Below are positions 50,744 to 59,709 of a DNA stretch of 64,000 nucleotides, in pieces. The notes beneath the pieces were generated by a model. The model made no database searches, had not been told where the DNA came from, and saw only the letters and a list, made by a program, of their open reading frames with translations. The stretch's first letter is position 1. Every line of letters starts with the position of its first letter. This DNA comes from Endobugula sp047636495 (GTDB lineage: Bacteria; Pseudomonadota; Gammaproteobacteria; Pseudomonadales; Cellvibrionaceae): the NCBI GenBank assembly GCA_047636495.1, contig JBLILH010000018.1, positions 3,569 to 67,568 of the forward strand, given 5' to 3'. Made by a program: the position numbers and the translations under genes.

Positions 50744-52408
50744 CTATATTTTAAATTGATGGATTAGACTGCTTAATTCAGTTGCTTTACTGGCTAGGTC
50801 AGAGGATGTTTTGTGGCTATCGGATGTTGCTTCAGTTGTCACATCCGACTCGGTTAATATACGGGTTAAGTTTTCGTTAATACTTTCGCCTACCTGGCTT
50901 TGCTCTCTAGCTGCATTAGCAATTTGCGCATTCATACTGTTTATGGCGCTGACAGAAAGTGCAATGTCATCTAATGATGATCCCGCACTAGACGAATGCT
51001 CGACGGTTTCTTCGCCGACGGTTTTGCTAGAGATCATCACATTCACCGCCTCTTCTGACCCTTTTTGTAAGCGTTCGATCATTTCTTGGATCTCTTTCGT
51101 ACTGTCTTGGGTGCGGCTTGCCAGCGTCCGCACTTCGTCTGCCACTACGGCGAACCCGCGCCCTTGTTCGCCCGCTCGCGCCGCTTCAATAGCGGCATTA
51201 AGGGCCAATAGATTGGTTTGCTCGGCAATACCTCTAATCACATCTAGAACGGTGACAATTTCACCTACATCACCTTTTAGGTCATTGATGACAGTCGACG
51301 CTCTTTCAATCTCATTCACTAATGATTTGACCGAATGGATACTGTTGGCGACTACATCTTTAGCGCTATTACAACTAGTATTCGCCGCATCAGCTGAACG
51401 TGCGGCTTCCGATGCATTGTTCGACACCTCTTGGGCAGAAGCCGACATTTCGTTCATGGCTGTTGCCACCATGTCTGTCTGCATGCGTTGATTATTAACC
51501 GATTGGGTTATCTTGTTAGAGAGGTTTTGGCTATTGGTGGCCGAGTCATTAACAGATTCAGCTGTCTCCGCTGTTTTCTTGACTAGGCTATGGACTTTGT
51601 CTACAAATAAATTAAACGCTCTGGCGAGCGCACCGAGTTCATCATTGGTGCTTGCGTCAAGGCGTTGTGTCAGGTCCCCATTTTCGCTAGCAATATCGTT
51701 TAATCGGTGCGTTATCCGCTTTAAAGGCCTAACAATAGTGTTGATCAATGCTAGGCTTAATACAATCAAGATCGTAGCAATAATGCCCGAGATAAGGATG
51801 GTGGAAACAATAGCCGAATTGATTTTCTTTGATTGCTCGACTCTCAATTCGGCAATAACATCGTCGATATCATCAATATAAAAACTGGTGCCGATCATCC
51901 ATTTCACCTCGGGTATCCAGATGGCATAACCTAGCTTCATAAATTGGCCCTCTTGATTAAGCTTTGGCCTATTATATAGCACGTAGTCGCCACCGCGCTT
52001 TGCGGCGGCAATAAGTTCTCGAATGAAGGCAACCCCATTCTTGGATTTGAGCGACAAGAGATTCTGTCCAATCAAACTTGCCGTCGCATGTGCCGTTACC
52101 ACACCATCCCCAGAGTAGGCAAAAAAGTAACCGTCTTCGCCAAAGCGCAAATTGTTAATACGTTTCGCTAGTGATTCTTGACGTATAGAGTCATCAGTAG
52201 TGTCGAGAATATCTTTAATCGCACTGGAGGCCAGGTCGGTAAATTGTTTCACTTCCTGCTTTTTGATGTCCATCATGCGCTCGCGGGTAGCCACAATGTT
52301 CTTTTCTGATAAGTTTTTCACCCCCACTACATTGAGCAACGTGAGGGAAAATGAGCTTGCTAGAACAGTAAAGATTGAAAGAATTAATATTTTAGCTTTA
52401 ATTGTCAT
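50744..52408 (-). CDS. Methyl-accepting chemotaxis protein with single Cache domain
   Basis: Membrane receptor that controls CheA. It has 554 residues. There is one membrane helix at about 4-26. A periplasmic single-Cache (sCache_2-like) domain follows (FGEDGYFFAYSGDGVVTAH, YVLYNRP, WIPEVKWMIGTSFYID). A second helix is at about 200-225, then HAMP with PLKRITHRLNDIASENGDLT. The signalling domain has the invariant hairpin tip region ALNAAIEAARAGEQGRGFAV and methylation-helix segments. The open frame reaches four codons upstream to 52420; both starts lack a strong ribosome site. Ligand unknown, perhaps a small organic acid as for other sCache receptors. Confidence 0.93.
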   Translation of the reverse strand: MTIKAKILILSIFTVLASSFSLTLLNVVGVKNLSEKNIVATRERMMDIKKQEVKQFTDLASSAIKDILDTTDDSIRQESLAKRINNLRFGEDGYFFAYSGDGVVTAHATASLIGQNLLSLKSKNGVAFIRELIAAAKRGGDYVLYNRPKLNQEGQFMKLGYAIWIPEVKWMIGTSFYIDDIDDVIAELRVEQSKKINSAIVSTILISGIIATILIVLSLALINTIVRPLKRITHRLNDIASENGDLTQRLDASTNDELGALARAFNLFVDKVHSLVKKTAETAESVNDSATNSQNLSNKITQSVNNQRMQTDMVATAMNEMSASAQEVSNNASEAARSADAANTSCNSAKDVVANSIHSVKSLVNEIERASTVINDLKGDVGEIVTVLDVIRGIAEQTNLLALNAAIEAARAGEQGRGFAVVADEVRTLASRTQDSTKEIQEMIERLQKGSEEAVNVMISSKTVGEETVEHSSSAGSSLDDIALSVSAINSMNAQIANAAREQSQVGESINENLTRILTESDVTTEATSDSHKTSSDLASKATELSSLIHQFKI

Positions 52409-52420
52409 GTTGAATACCAT

Positions 52421-52794
52421 AAATAATATCGATGTAATTAATTCTAGTACAGATCGTAATAAATATATGCCTTATTGTCATCAATTTACCGCAATAGTGC
52501 AGACGATACCCTTCACTCCAGTCATCTAAAGGTTAGCCTGCTTTTCGGTGTTGTTGTTCACTTGTTTCTCGGGTTAACCGCGTATGCTGCTCTGCACTTA
52601 TGACCTTTCCCCTTGCCATATCTAGCAGACGTGCAAAAAGCTCCGCGTAATAGTGCTACTGGAGATGTTTACAGGGCTCGTTCACTGGTAAATTCTTCGC
52701 CTTTCGTGTTTAATATGCCCCGTGTATTTTTATCAGCGCTCCTTGTATGAATGCATGTTTTATTATTTATCCACTAACTGACGAGAGCTAATAG
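52421..52794. other. 374-bp divergent spacer between the chemotaxis receptor and fklB
   Basis: No coding region is supported. It contains promoters for both flanking genes. I could identify no clear operator, hairpin or repeat. Confidence 0.4.
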
Positions 52795-53424
52795 ATGACC
52801 GAAGTAAAATCAGAGATCCACCCTAGCACCCTAGAAGAACAAGCCTCATACGGCATCGGCCTACAAATGGGCGACCAGCTAAACAGTATGTTCGAAGGCG
52901 CGTCACTAGAGTGTGCATTGGAAGGTTTGCGTCATGCGTTTAATGGCGACATGCCCACCGTATCCAGTGAAGATGTGAATGCCGCGTTTACTGTTATTCA
53001 AGAGCGTATGAAAGAACAGCAAGCCGTAAAAGCCAAAGCGGCGGCTGGCGAAGGTGAAGCTTTTTTAGCGGAGAATGCCGATCGTGACGATATTCATGTA
53101 ACCGATACTGGCTTACAGTACGAAATTATCACCCAAGGTGACGGCGACTTACCCACCGCGACGTCAACGGTACGGACTCATTACCGTGGTACATTAATTA
53201 ACGGTACTGAATTTGATAGTTCATACAGCCGCAACGAGCCAACAGAATTCCCCGTGAATGGAGTGATTGCTGGTTGGACAGAGGCACTACAGCTAATGCC
53301 TGTTGGCAGTAAGTGGAAGCTATACGTTCCTTACTCTCTTGCTTATGGTGAGAACGGTGCAGGGGGTGCGATTGGCCCCTTTCAGGCATTGGTTTTCGAA
53401 CTAGAGTTGCTCGCCATCGTATAA
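52795..53424 (+). CDS. fklB: FKBP-type peptidyl-prolyl isomerase, FklB-like
   Basis: Isomerises prolyl bonds and acts as a folding helper. It has 209 residues and no signal peptide, so it is cytoplasmic like FklB rather than periplasmic FkpA. The N-terminal dimerisation part starts LEEQASYGIGLQMGDQL. The FKBP domain has GDLPTATSTVRTHYRGTLIN, GTEFDSSYSR, PVGSKWKLYVPYSLAYGENG and the closing FELELLAI. No neighbours form an obvious operon. Confidence 0.94.
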   Translation: MTEVKSEIHPSTLEEQASYGIGLQMGDQLNSMFEGASLECALEGLRHAFNGDMPTVSSEDVNAAFTVIQERMKEQQAVKAKAAAGEGEAFLAENADRDDIHVTDTGLQYEIITQGDGDLPTATSTVRTHYRGTLINGTEFDSSYSRNEPTEFPVNGVIAGWTEALQLMPVGSKWKLYVPYSLAYGENGAGGAIGPFQALVFELELLAIV

Positions 53425-53488
53425 GCGTAAACGCGTTCAGGTAAGCGAGTCGAGCGGTAAGGCGTGCAGTAAGACTAGCGGATACGTC

Positions 53489-53531
53489 ATGCCGGGTACC
53501 CATCGAGTTGAAGACAGGCTTGACCCGGCAT
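53489..53531. repeat. Intergenic hairpin repeat with ATGCCGGGT/ACCCGGCAT ends
   Basis: A 9-bp perfect stem (53489-53497 with 53523-53531) after fklB. Hairpins of this type (ATGCCGGGT...ACCCGGCAT) are a common dispersed intergenic element in marine gammaproteobacteria; here it may also end fklB transcription. Confidence 0.55.
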
Positions 53532-53593
53532 CTACTGTCTTCTTCCTGACTCTTTGCTCTCCTAGTAAAAGCCTTAATAAGGCTCCTTTGTGA

Positions 53594-53645
53594 ACGGTAT
53601 TCCCATTCCCGCATGACTTATGGCACCACTGACGGTATTCCCATT
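53594..53645. repeat. Partial 38-bp tandem duplication upstream of yaeQ
   Basis: ACGGTATTCCCATT occurs at 53594-53607 and 53632-53645, 38 bp apart. The second copy ends directly at the yaeQ ATG, so the duplication has placed a copy of upstream sequence where the ribosome site should be. Confidence 0.7.
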
Positions 53646-54200
53646 ATGGCAATAAAACCCACGATCTATAAATTTACTATTATGGTGTCTGACTTTAATC
53701 GTGATTACTACGAAGCGTTAGCTTTAACGGTTGCGCAGCACCCATCGGAAACCACAGAACGAATGATGGTGCGAGTATTGGCGTTTTGTTTGCAATCACA
53801 AGAGGGCATAAGTTTCACCAAAGGCTTATCGGCACCCGACGAACCTGACTTATGGGTGAACACCTTAGATGGCCAGTTAATGTCTTGGATTGATGTGGGT
53901 GAGCCCGCAGTAGACCGTATTAAAAAAGCTACGCGTCGCGCTCAGAACACATCGGTTTATAGTTTTAATAGTAAATCAGATAGCTGGTGGTTAAAGCACC
54001 AAAATGATTTAGCCACGTTAAACGTTTCGGTTTATCAATTTCAGTGGGAGCAGGTTCAGCCGCTAGCGCTATTGGTCGAACGAACGTTATCAGCATCCTT
54101 AACGATTAGTGATCATGTTATTCAGTTTTCTACCGAAAAAGCGGATTGCGAATTGACGTTGAAGGTATTGCAGAAAAGTGCAGCTGAGAGCGCTAAATAA
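53646..54200 (+). CDS. yaeQ: YaeQ family protein
   Basis: Compact PD-(D/E)XK-like fold protein of unresolved function; early work linked it to hemolysin expression. It has 184 residues from the ATG at 53646, where the sequence becomes homologous: MAIKPTIYKFTIMVSDFNRD, then HPSETTERMMVRVLAF, APDEPDLWV, RIKKATRRAQNTSVYSFNSK. An in-frame ATG at 53613 adds 11 residues from duplicated DNA. Neither start has a good ribosome site. The 16-bp repeat array follows it. Confidence 0.92.
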   Translation: MAIKPTIYKFTIMVSDFNRDYYEALALTVAQHPSETTERMMVRVLAFCLQSQEGISFTKGLSAPDEPDLWVNTLDGQLMSWIDVGEPAVDRIKKATRRAQNTSVYSFNSKSDSWWLKHQNDLATLNVSVYQFQWEQVQPLALLVERTLSASLTISDHVIQFSTEKADCELTLKVLQKSAAESAK

Positions 54201-54250
54201 ACCGTTCAACATTGATAAGAATTAGATTCTTAATGGGTGTAGATTGAGCG

Positions 54251-54394
54251 CTATGTAGGCTTAACTTTATGTAGGCTTAACTTTATGTATGTTTAGTCCT
54301 ATGTAGACTGAGCTCTATGTAGACTGAGCGCTATGTAGGCTTAACTTTATGTATGTTTAGCCCTATGTAGACTGAGCCCTATGAAGACTGGGAT
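54251..54394. repeat. 16-bp tandem array A (eight full units plus degenerate edges)
   Basis: Units of the type CTATGTAGACTGAGCC begin at 54251 and recur every 16 bp to 54378, with a ninth, altered unit at 54379-54394. The same pattern is faintly visible upstream to about 54236. Unit variants alternate (CTATGTAGGCTTAACT, TTATGTATGTTTAGCC). The last unit supplies the stop codon of the eamA gene. Confidence 0.93.
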
Positions 54395-55248
54395 AGTCCA
54401 GCAATGAATGACCCAATAACAATAAGAGTACTCGCGATGATTAACAGGCTCGTGGCTTGACCAAATCCCGCCAAAATTAGTAATATTACAGAAATAAGAG
54501 GCGTACTGTAAGCCAGTGTGCCCAGCAATTGAATGTTGCCATGCTTAACACCGTAGTCCCATGTAAAAAAGGCTAGGCCTACGGGGCCAAGTCCTAAGCC
54601 AAGAATACACAGCCAAGCAACGGTATCGCTAGGCCAGAGTGTCTCTTCCCATAGGAGATGGCATATGAAGGCTAGCAACGCAGTTACTCCGCAAAACCAG
54701 CCTACGGCATCAGTAGGAACCGCTTGAACTAACCTGCTAAGCACTGAGTACGATGACCAAATCAGCGCACACATAACAGCCATGAGATAGCCGTTAACAT
54801 ATTTCCAAGTAAAACCATTGCTATTCATCCCAATCAATAACCAGCAGCCTACTAAGGCGACTATGGCTCCGACCACATAGCGCAGCTTAAATGATTCTCC
54901 TGGTAGGAATGACGATAGCAAGACTATCAATAGTGGCCAAAGATAGGCGAGCAAGCTCACCTCAATAGCAGGTGCAAGTGTTATGGCTTTGAAGTAAGCG
55001 AAGTGGTAACCAAACAAACCTCCTATACCGAGACACCAAGCCTGTGGTGATTGCCGAATAAATCGAAGACCAGTATGCCCCTGTATCCACCAGCGAATGC
55101 TCATCAACATAAAAGCAACGGCAAAGGTCATCGCCATCATTTGAAAGGGCGGTACTTGCCCGCCCGTCAACTTAGTGAGCAGCGCTAAAGTACCCCACAA
55201 TAAAATGGAAATTGAACCAATAAATGTCGCCGTATTGTTTGTTGACAT
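54379..55248 (-). CDS. EamA/DMT-family transporter, YddG-like
   Basis: Inner-membrane exporter of the drug/metabolite superfamily, closest in pattern to YddG, which exports aromatic amino acids. It has 289 residues from the ATG at 55248 (frame open 18 codons upstream). It has ten predicted helices in two EamA halves. The YddG-like features are EVSLLAYLWPLLIVLLSS and WDYGVKHGNIQLLGTLAYST. It is downstream of an AraC regulator, 78 bp away, probably its target. The C-terminus ends in the 16-bp array. Confidence 0.88.
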   Translation of the reverse strand: MSTNNTATFIGSISILLWGTLALLTKLTGGQVPPFQMMAMTFAVAFMLMSIRWWIQGHTGLRFIRQSPQAWCLGIGGLFGYHFAYFKAITLAPAIEVSLLAYLWPLLIVLLSSFLPGESFKLRYVVGAIVALVGCWLLIGMNSNGFTWKYVNGYLMAVMCALIWSSYSVLSRLVQAVPTDAVGWFCGVTALLAFICHLLWEETLWPSDTVAWLCILGLGLGPVGLAFFTWDYGVKHGNIQLLGTLAYSTPLISVILLILAGFGQATSLLIIASTLIVIGSFIAGLSQSS

Positions 55249-55326
55249 AAATCTTTTCAAGCATGCATGAATAGGTAGGTCAGTGTACGCTTGAGATTGC
55301 AAAGAGACTTTACTTATACGGCGAAA

Positions 55327-56058
55327 CTATTTCTGTTTTCGGCGAAAGTGACGTGGAGATTGACCAAAGTGCTGACTAAATCGATCACTGAAAGACGATA
55401 ACGAGAGGTAACCGACTGCGTCCGCAATACATTGAACGCTTAGGTCGGAATTTGCTAAGAGGTGCCAAGCCCGTTGCATGCGAACTTCTGTTAAATAGTG
55501 GTGGGGTGTCGTGCCTACTTGAGCTTTAAATAAGGTGTTGAGTTGTCGACTACTTAGGTGGGCGATATTTGCTAGCTCTGCCATGGTCACTGTTTTGTGA
55601 AAATGTTCATCTAAAAAGCACTTAGCCGTAGCAACGCGATGATCTAAATGTACGGGGCTGCCATGGCATTCCTGAATAAGCTGGATAAGTAAGAGGAGCA
55701 TTTGTCGCTGAGTCTCACCGCCGTGGGTTCTCTCAAGTAACTGTTGATGTAGAAAGTGAATGTAGAGTCGTAAGCTCGAATCGATATTCACAAACTGTGG
55801 GAGTCTTTCTATTCTAGGCGCTAAGGTTTGTGGGATATTAGCGACTAAAAAATGATTGTCTGTCGATGCCGAATATTCATGGTTTCTACCAGCAGGAATA
55901 ATAGCCGCTTTTTTGTCATTTACTTCGCCACCGTTGTCACCAATAGACAGCGATAAAGTCCCCGCTAAAGGGAGGACTAATTGGTGATAATCGTGTGAAT
56001 GCTTCTTGGCTTCATTACCATAGCGTTTAATATCGAGACGAATCGCTGAGTTATTCAT
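55327..56058 (-). CDS. AraC-family transcriptional regulator
   Basis: DNA-binding regulator of 243 residues. The N-terminal cupin sensor (about 15-95) starts YGNEAKKHSHDYHQLVLPLAG. The C-terminal double helix-turn-helix (about 145-240) has TMAELANIAHLSSRQLNTLF and CIADAVGYLSLSSFSDRFSQ. It probably controls the adjacent EamA transporter in the same operon. The 16-bp array B ends 5 bp before its start codon, leaving no clear ribosome site. Confidence 0.93.
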   Translation of the reverse strand: MNNSAIRLDIKRYGNEAKKHSHDYHQLVLPLAGTLSLSIGDNGGEVNDKKAAIIPAGRNHEYSASTDNHFLVANIPQTLAPRIERLPQFVNIDSSLRLYIHFLHQQLLERTHGGETQRQMLLLLIQLIQECHGSPVHLDHRVATAKCFLDEHFHKTVTMAELANIAHLSSRQLNTLFKAQVGTTPHHYLTEVRMQRAWHLLANSDLSVQCIADAVGYLSLSSFSDRFSQHFGQSPRHFRRKQK

Positions 56059-56062
56059 AACA

Positions 56063-56222
56063 GTGTTGCTTAGAGATAGTGTTGCTTAGAGATAGTGCCG
56101 CTTAGAGATAGTGCCGTTTAGAGATAGTGCCGCTTAGAGATAGTGCCGCTTAAAAATAGTGCCGCTTAAAAATAGTGCTGCTTAAAAATAGTGTTGCTTA
56201 AAAATAGTGCCGATTAATAAAG
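56063..56222. repeat. 16-bp tandem array B (nine full units plus a degenerate one)
   Basis: Units of the type GTGCCGCTTAGAGATA start at 56063 and repeat every 16 bp to 56206; a tenth at 56207-56222 is degenerate. The sequence changes from GCTTAGAGATA to GCTTAAAAATA along the array. It lies directly upstream of the AraC gene start. It differs in sequence from array A at 54251 but has the same period. Confidence 0.95.
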
Positions 56223-56375
56223 CGTAACGCAGAAATAGCGTTACTTAAATATGGTGTGCCCAAGGAAAAATAGTGCACTTGAAAAGAGCATCGAAGGCCA
56301 TCGATTAATGATGGTCTACTAACGTCCCCTGAAATCCTTTTTGTTCGCTAAAGTGTAGCGTGTAACACCTACCTG

Positions 56376-57233
56376 TCATGGCTCTTCATCTGCCACACGA
56401 ATACGCTCTAGGCGGGCCTCTTCTTCTGCTAGCGCGGCTTTGATTTCTTCTAATACCGCATCCACATCCGCATCATCTTCGTCGATAATGCATTCGCCGG
56501 TGAGGGGGTATTCTGGGTGAAGTTCACCTTCTTCGTAGAGATCCCACATTTCTTTTGCGTATCGTGTTGCTAAAAGCCCAGGCGCGTATCGTCCGTAATA
56601 ATTTTTCATGTTGTCTACATCACGGGTTAGCATAGCTTGCGCATTATTATTCGCGGCGGCATCTACGGCTTGAGGTAAATCAATAACCACCGGGCCGTAG
56701 TCATCCACTAAGACGTTAAATTCTGATAAATCCCCATGAACAATGCCCGCGCACAGCATACGCATGACATATTGCATCATCACCGCGTGATCTTCTTCTG
56801 CTTGCTCTTCTGTCATGTCCACATCGCCAAGGCGCGGGGCTACACTCCCTTCGTCGTCGGTCACTAGTTCCATTAGGAGGACCCCATCAAAGCATCCATA
56901 AGGCTTGGGAACTCGCACGCCTGCAGTGGCTAAGCGATATAGCGCATCGACTTCGGCATTTTGCCATGTGTCTTCTTGCTGCTTACGACCAAACTTAGAG
57001 CCTTTTTCCATGGCGCGAGCACGACGGCTATTACGTACTTTTCGGCCTTCTTGATACTGCGCGGCCTTTTTAAAGCTACGTTTAACGGCATCTTTATATA
57101 CCTTGGCGCAGCGGATTTCATCGCCGCAGCGTACAATAAAGACATCGGCTTCTTTACCGCTCATTAATCGGCTAATCACTTCATCGACTAATCCATCGTC
57201 GACTAAAGGTTGTATGCGTTTAGGTGTTTTCAT
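56376..57233 (-). CDS. RIO-type serine/threonine protein kinase
   Basis: Atypical kinase of the RIO1-like family found in many bacteria, role unknown. It has 285 residues. The ATP site starts LMSGKEADVFIVRCGDEIRC and AKVYKDAVKRSFKKAAQYQEG. The catalytic loop is GIVHGDLSEFNVLV and the metal site VIDLPQAVD, both intact. The C-terminus is very acidic (DEDDADVDAVLEEIKAALAE). Single-gene unit. Confidence 0.92.
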   Translation of the reverse strand: MKTPKRIQPLVDDGLVDEVISRLMSGKEADVFIVRCGDEIRCAKVYKDAVKRSFKKAAQYQEGRKVRNSRRARAMEKGSKFGRKQQEDTWQNAEVDALYRLATAGVRVPKPYGCFDGVLLMELVTDDEGSVAPRLGDVDMTEEQAEEDHAVMMQYVMRMLCAGIVHGDLSEFNVLVDDYGPVVIDLPQAVDAAANNNAQAMLTRDVDNMKNYYGRYAPGLLATRYAKEMWDLYEEGELHPEYPLTGECIIDEDDADVDAVLEEIKAALAEEEARLERIRVADEEP

Positions 57234-57369
57234 AAAAAGACTGCGTGTTCATTATTTGTGGGGGGAGTTATCGCCAAAATAAAAGGCGAGCTTATGCGCT
57301 TCCAATGAGAAAGCGTTCAGTATAGGGGGTCATTGTAAGTAAAACTGCAGTGACAGCATACTAAACAAT

Positions 57370-57840
57370 TTAAAAACCACTTTTTAATTTTTTCTCGACC
57401 ACTTCCTTTTCTTTAGTGATTAGGTAGCCGGTATAGGCCATTTTTGTATCTATTGCAGACAACGATGCGTTCAAGTCAAAAAATTGCTCTTCCGTTAGGG
57501 TGTGCTTTTTAGATAATGCTTTTTTCATGGAATCTTTTTCTTTTTTCTGCTCTTTGGCTAGTATTTTCTTGTGTTTCTCAAGGGCGTCAACGTCTTTGTA
57601 AAGGTCATGGATACCCTTTTCTATAGCCAGTGTATGGACTATTTTGAGTTGGCTACTCTGATCTATGCTGGTCAGCATAGACTCATCACCATTAAGAAGT
57701 TGCCACTTATGCTTGCAAAACTTCCCCCACTCGCCGGCAGGGCAGTCACAAAAAACAGATAAAACGCCATCCTTAGTCATAAAATCAACGGTATAAGAGG
57801 CATCACCGCGACTACTTTTTGCTTTGATTGAAATATTCAC
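57370..57840 (-). CDS. SWIM zinc-finger-like protein of unknown function
   Basis: A 156-residue protein. The N-terminal region has a SWIM motif, C31-x-C33 and C42-x-H44, in CDCPAGEWGKFCKHKW. SWIM fingers bind DNA or proteins. The rest is a Lys/Glu-rich helical stretch (LEKHKKILAKEQKKEKDS) and a C-terminal helical part. Not seen as part of an operon; 38 bp upstream of yciK on the same strand. No specific function can be given. Confidence 0.85.
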   Translation of the reverse strand: MNISIKAKSSRGDASYTVDFMTKDGVLSVFCDCPAGEWGKFCKHKWQLLNGDESMLTSIDQSSQLKIVHTLAIEKGIHDLYKDVDALEKHKKILAKEQKKEKDSMKKALSKKHTLTEEQFFDLNASLSAIDTKMAYTGYLITKEKEVVEKKLKSGF

Positions 57841-57878
57841 TTTCGCTCCATGTTTGCTTAACAGCGTGTCAGCAATGC

Positions 57879-58631
57879 TTAAAAAGAAATCTGTTGTCCT
57901 GTAATTCTGCGGCTTTCGTCGCTACTTAAATATAAGTAGAGTGGGATTAGCTCGACTGCTGATTTTACCGTACCGGGGTCTTCAGCAGGGAAAGCTTGTG
58001 CACGCATGGCGGTTCGCGTTGCACCAGGGTTTACACTGTTAACGCGAATGCGGCTGGTGTCTTCTAATTCATCGGCTAATGTTTGCATGAGATTTTCTAA
58101 CGCTGCCTTAGACGCCGCATAGGCTCCCCAGTAAGCGCGGCCTTGTAAGCCCACACTCGAGCTGGTAAAAATAATAGAAGCGGCTTCGCTGAGTTGCAAT
58201 AGTGGCAGCAAGTGCTTGGTGAGTGCAAACGGTGCGGTCACATTCACCTTCATTAATGTTTCCCACACGGCAATAGAATAGCTGCCAATCGATGTGCGCT
58301 CACCGAGTTCAGCGGCGCAATGCACTAAGCCGTCAAGTTTTCCATACTCAGCGTCGATACTGTCGTGCAGTGTTTTGTAGTCTGCATCGCCCGCGACTTC
58401 AAAGTCAATGGGCACAATAGCGGGTTGGAGCGCATCGGGGTGATGTGATTGTATCTCATCATAAATCGCTTCCAGCTTCTCTACCGTTCGCCCCATTAAA
58501 ATAACCGTCGCGCCATAAGCCGCAAAGCTATTCGCTAACGTTCGTCCAATACCTGCGCCTGCGCCAGTAATGGCGATCACCTTGCCTTGAAGTGCGTCGC
58601 TGGATGGCGTGAAGTTTTTCCAATCGTTCAT
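57879..58631 (-). CDS. yciK: YciK-family oxidoreductase
   Basis: Short-chain dehydrogenase of unknown substrate. It has 250 residues. The cofactor site is ITGAGAGIGRTLANSFAAYG. The catalytic residues are in IIFTSSSVGLQGRAYWGAYAASK (Ser, Tyr, Lys). The C-terminal SRRITGQQISF is typical. It is the last gene of mtaD-ubiG-mupP-yciK, an order preserved in Pseudomonas and relatives. Confidence 0.93.
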   Translation of the reverse strand: MNDWKNFTPSSDALQGKVIAITGAGAGIGRTLANSFAAYGATVILMGRTVEKLEAIYDEIQSHHPDALQPAIVPIDFEVAGDADYKTLHDSIDAEYGKLDGLVHCAAELGERTSIGSYSIAVWETLMKVNVTAPFALTKHLLPLLQLSEAASIIFTSSSVGLQGRAYWGAYAASKAALENLMQTLADELEDTSRIRVNSVNPGATRTAMRAQAFPAEDPGTVKSAVELIPLYLYLSSDESRRITGQQISF

Positions 58632-58729
58632 GACTATAACCGTCTATCTATTAATATATGTGAGGGCTGCGAATGCTTATAGCCAACATCAAGGGGTGCG
58701 TTAAGGGATGCATTGATCACTTGTAGTGA

Positions 58730-59482
58730 TTATTTGTTCATAGGGACTTTATTCATAGGGACTTTATTCATGTAGAGTTCGTTTACTTGGCGGTTGTTGA
58801 TGTTTTTATTCGCATCATGGTTGGTGTAATCTTGTACCGCAGCCCAGATATCTTCGCTGTTGTGCGCAATATAATCAGCATTCCACGAAAGTATATCATC
58901 GTCAGTTTTAGTGTAGCCAAAGGTCACCGCAATGGTTGGACTGCCAGCGCGTATGCCGCAGTCAATATCGCGTTGGTGATCGCCCACATAAATAGCTTCT
59001 GCGGGTGTACAGCCGACTTTGTTACACGCCAAAATTAACGCTTCTGGGTCGGGTTTAGCGTTGCTGACATGGTCAGGGCAAATCACTAAATGAGGATGTG
59101 CGGGTAAGGTCATGCTGGCCACAATAGGATCAGTAAAACGCGCTGGCTTATTGGTGATAATACCCCAAAAAAGTGAGGCGCTTTTGAGCTGGCGAATGAG
59201 CGTATCAATGCCTGGGAATAATACGCAATGTTGACCCATGTGTTCGGCGTAGATATCGAGTAAGCGCTGATGACGCTCATCAAATCCGTCGTCACCCACG
59301 TCTAAACCAAACCCAAGCGTGGTTAACGCGCGTCCACCATCGGATACCGTGGCGCGTATAGAAGCTTCATCAACACGAGGTTGTTGATATTCGTCCATCA
59401 ATTGGTGCATGGCGACGAAAAAGTCAGGCGCGCTGTCTAACAGCGTGCCATCGAGATCAAAAAAAACGGCTTTTAAAGACAT
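58730..59482 (-). CDS. mupP: HAD phosphatase, MupP-like (N-acetylmuramic acid 6-phosphate phosphatase) or Gph-like
   Basis: HAD-superfamily phosphatase of 250 residues from the ATG at 59482 (frame open 16 codons upstream). Motif I is FFDLDGTLLDSAPDF (D and D essential), motif II is the Thr in IITNKPARFTDP, and motifs III and IV are around GDHQRDIDCGIRAGSPTI. It lies between ubiG and yciK, where MupP of the peptidoglycan-recycling pathway is found in Pseudomonas. Phosphoglycolate phosphatase is the alternative. The C-terminus ends in MNKVPMNKVPMNK, made by a 15-bp repeat that has extended the protein. Confidence 0.87.
   Translation of the reverse strand: MSLKAVFFDLDGTLLDSAPDFFVAMHQLMDEYQQPRVDEASIRATVSDGGRALTTLGFGLDVGDDGFDERHQRLLDIYAEHMGQHCVLFPGIDTLIRQLKSASLFWGIITNKPARFTDPIVASMTLPAHPHLVICPDHVSNAKPDPEALILACNKVGCTPAEAIYVGDHQRDIDCGIRAGSPTIAVTFGYTKTDDDILSWNADYIAHNSEDIWAAVQDYTNHDANKNINNRQVNELYMNKVPMNKVPMNK
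58733..58773. repeat. 15-bp tandem repeat at the 3' end of mupP
   Basis: Units of ATTCATAGGGACTTT (plus strand) repeat in frame and encode MNKVP twice plus a third MNK before the stop codon. Expansion changes the protein's tail by five residues per unit. Confidence 0.9.
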
Positions 59483-59709
59483 AGGGGATAGCTTACAGGA
59501 AAAGAATGAGTGGTTTATCGCTAACAGCAAAAAAGCAGTTTACAGTTTACCGCTAACAGTTCACAGAAAAAAAAGCCTTATCCGTCCACAACGCTATCGG
59601 TTGCCCGTCCATAAACCGGGTGCACTGAGTAATGCGGGCCAGATTTTGCTTCTGCAAAGCTACCCTTGACTCCATCTTGGGTATGCGGGCAACGACTGTG
59701 TAGCGGTGC

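Noticed and set aside
51513..51881. 122-codon plus-strand frame inside the chemotaxis-receptor gene
   Set aside because: Antisense shadow of a clear gene on the minus strand.
54251..56222. CRISPR array near araC-eamA
   Set aside because: 16-bp units directly abut with no unique spacers and no cas genes are nearby.
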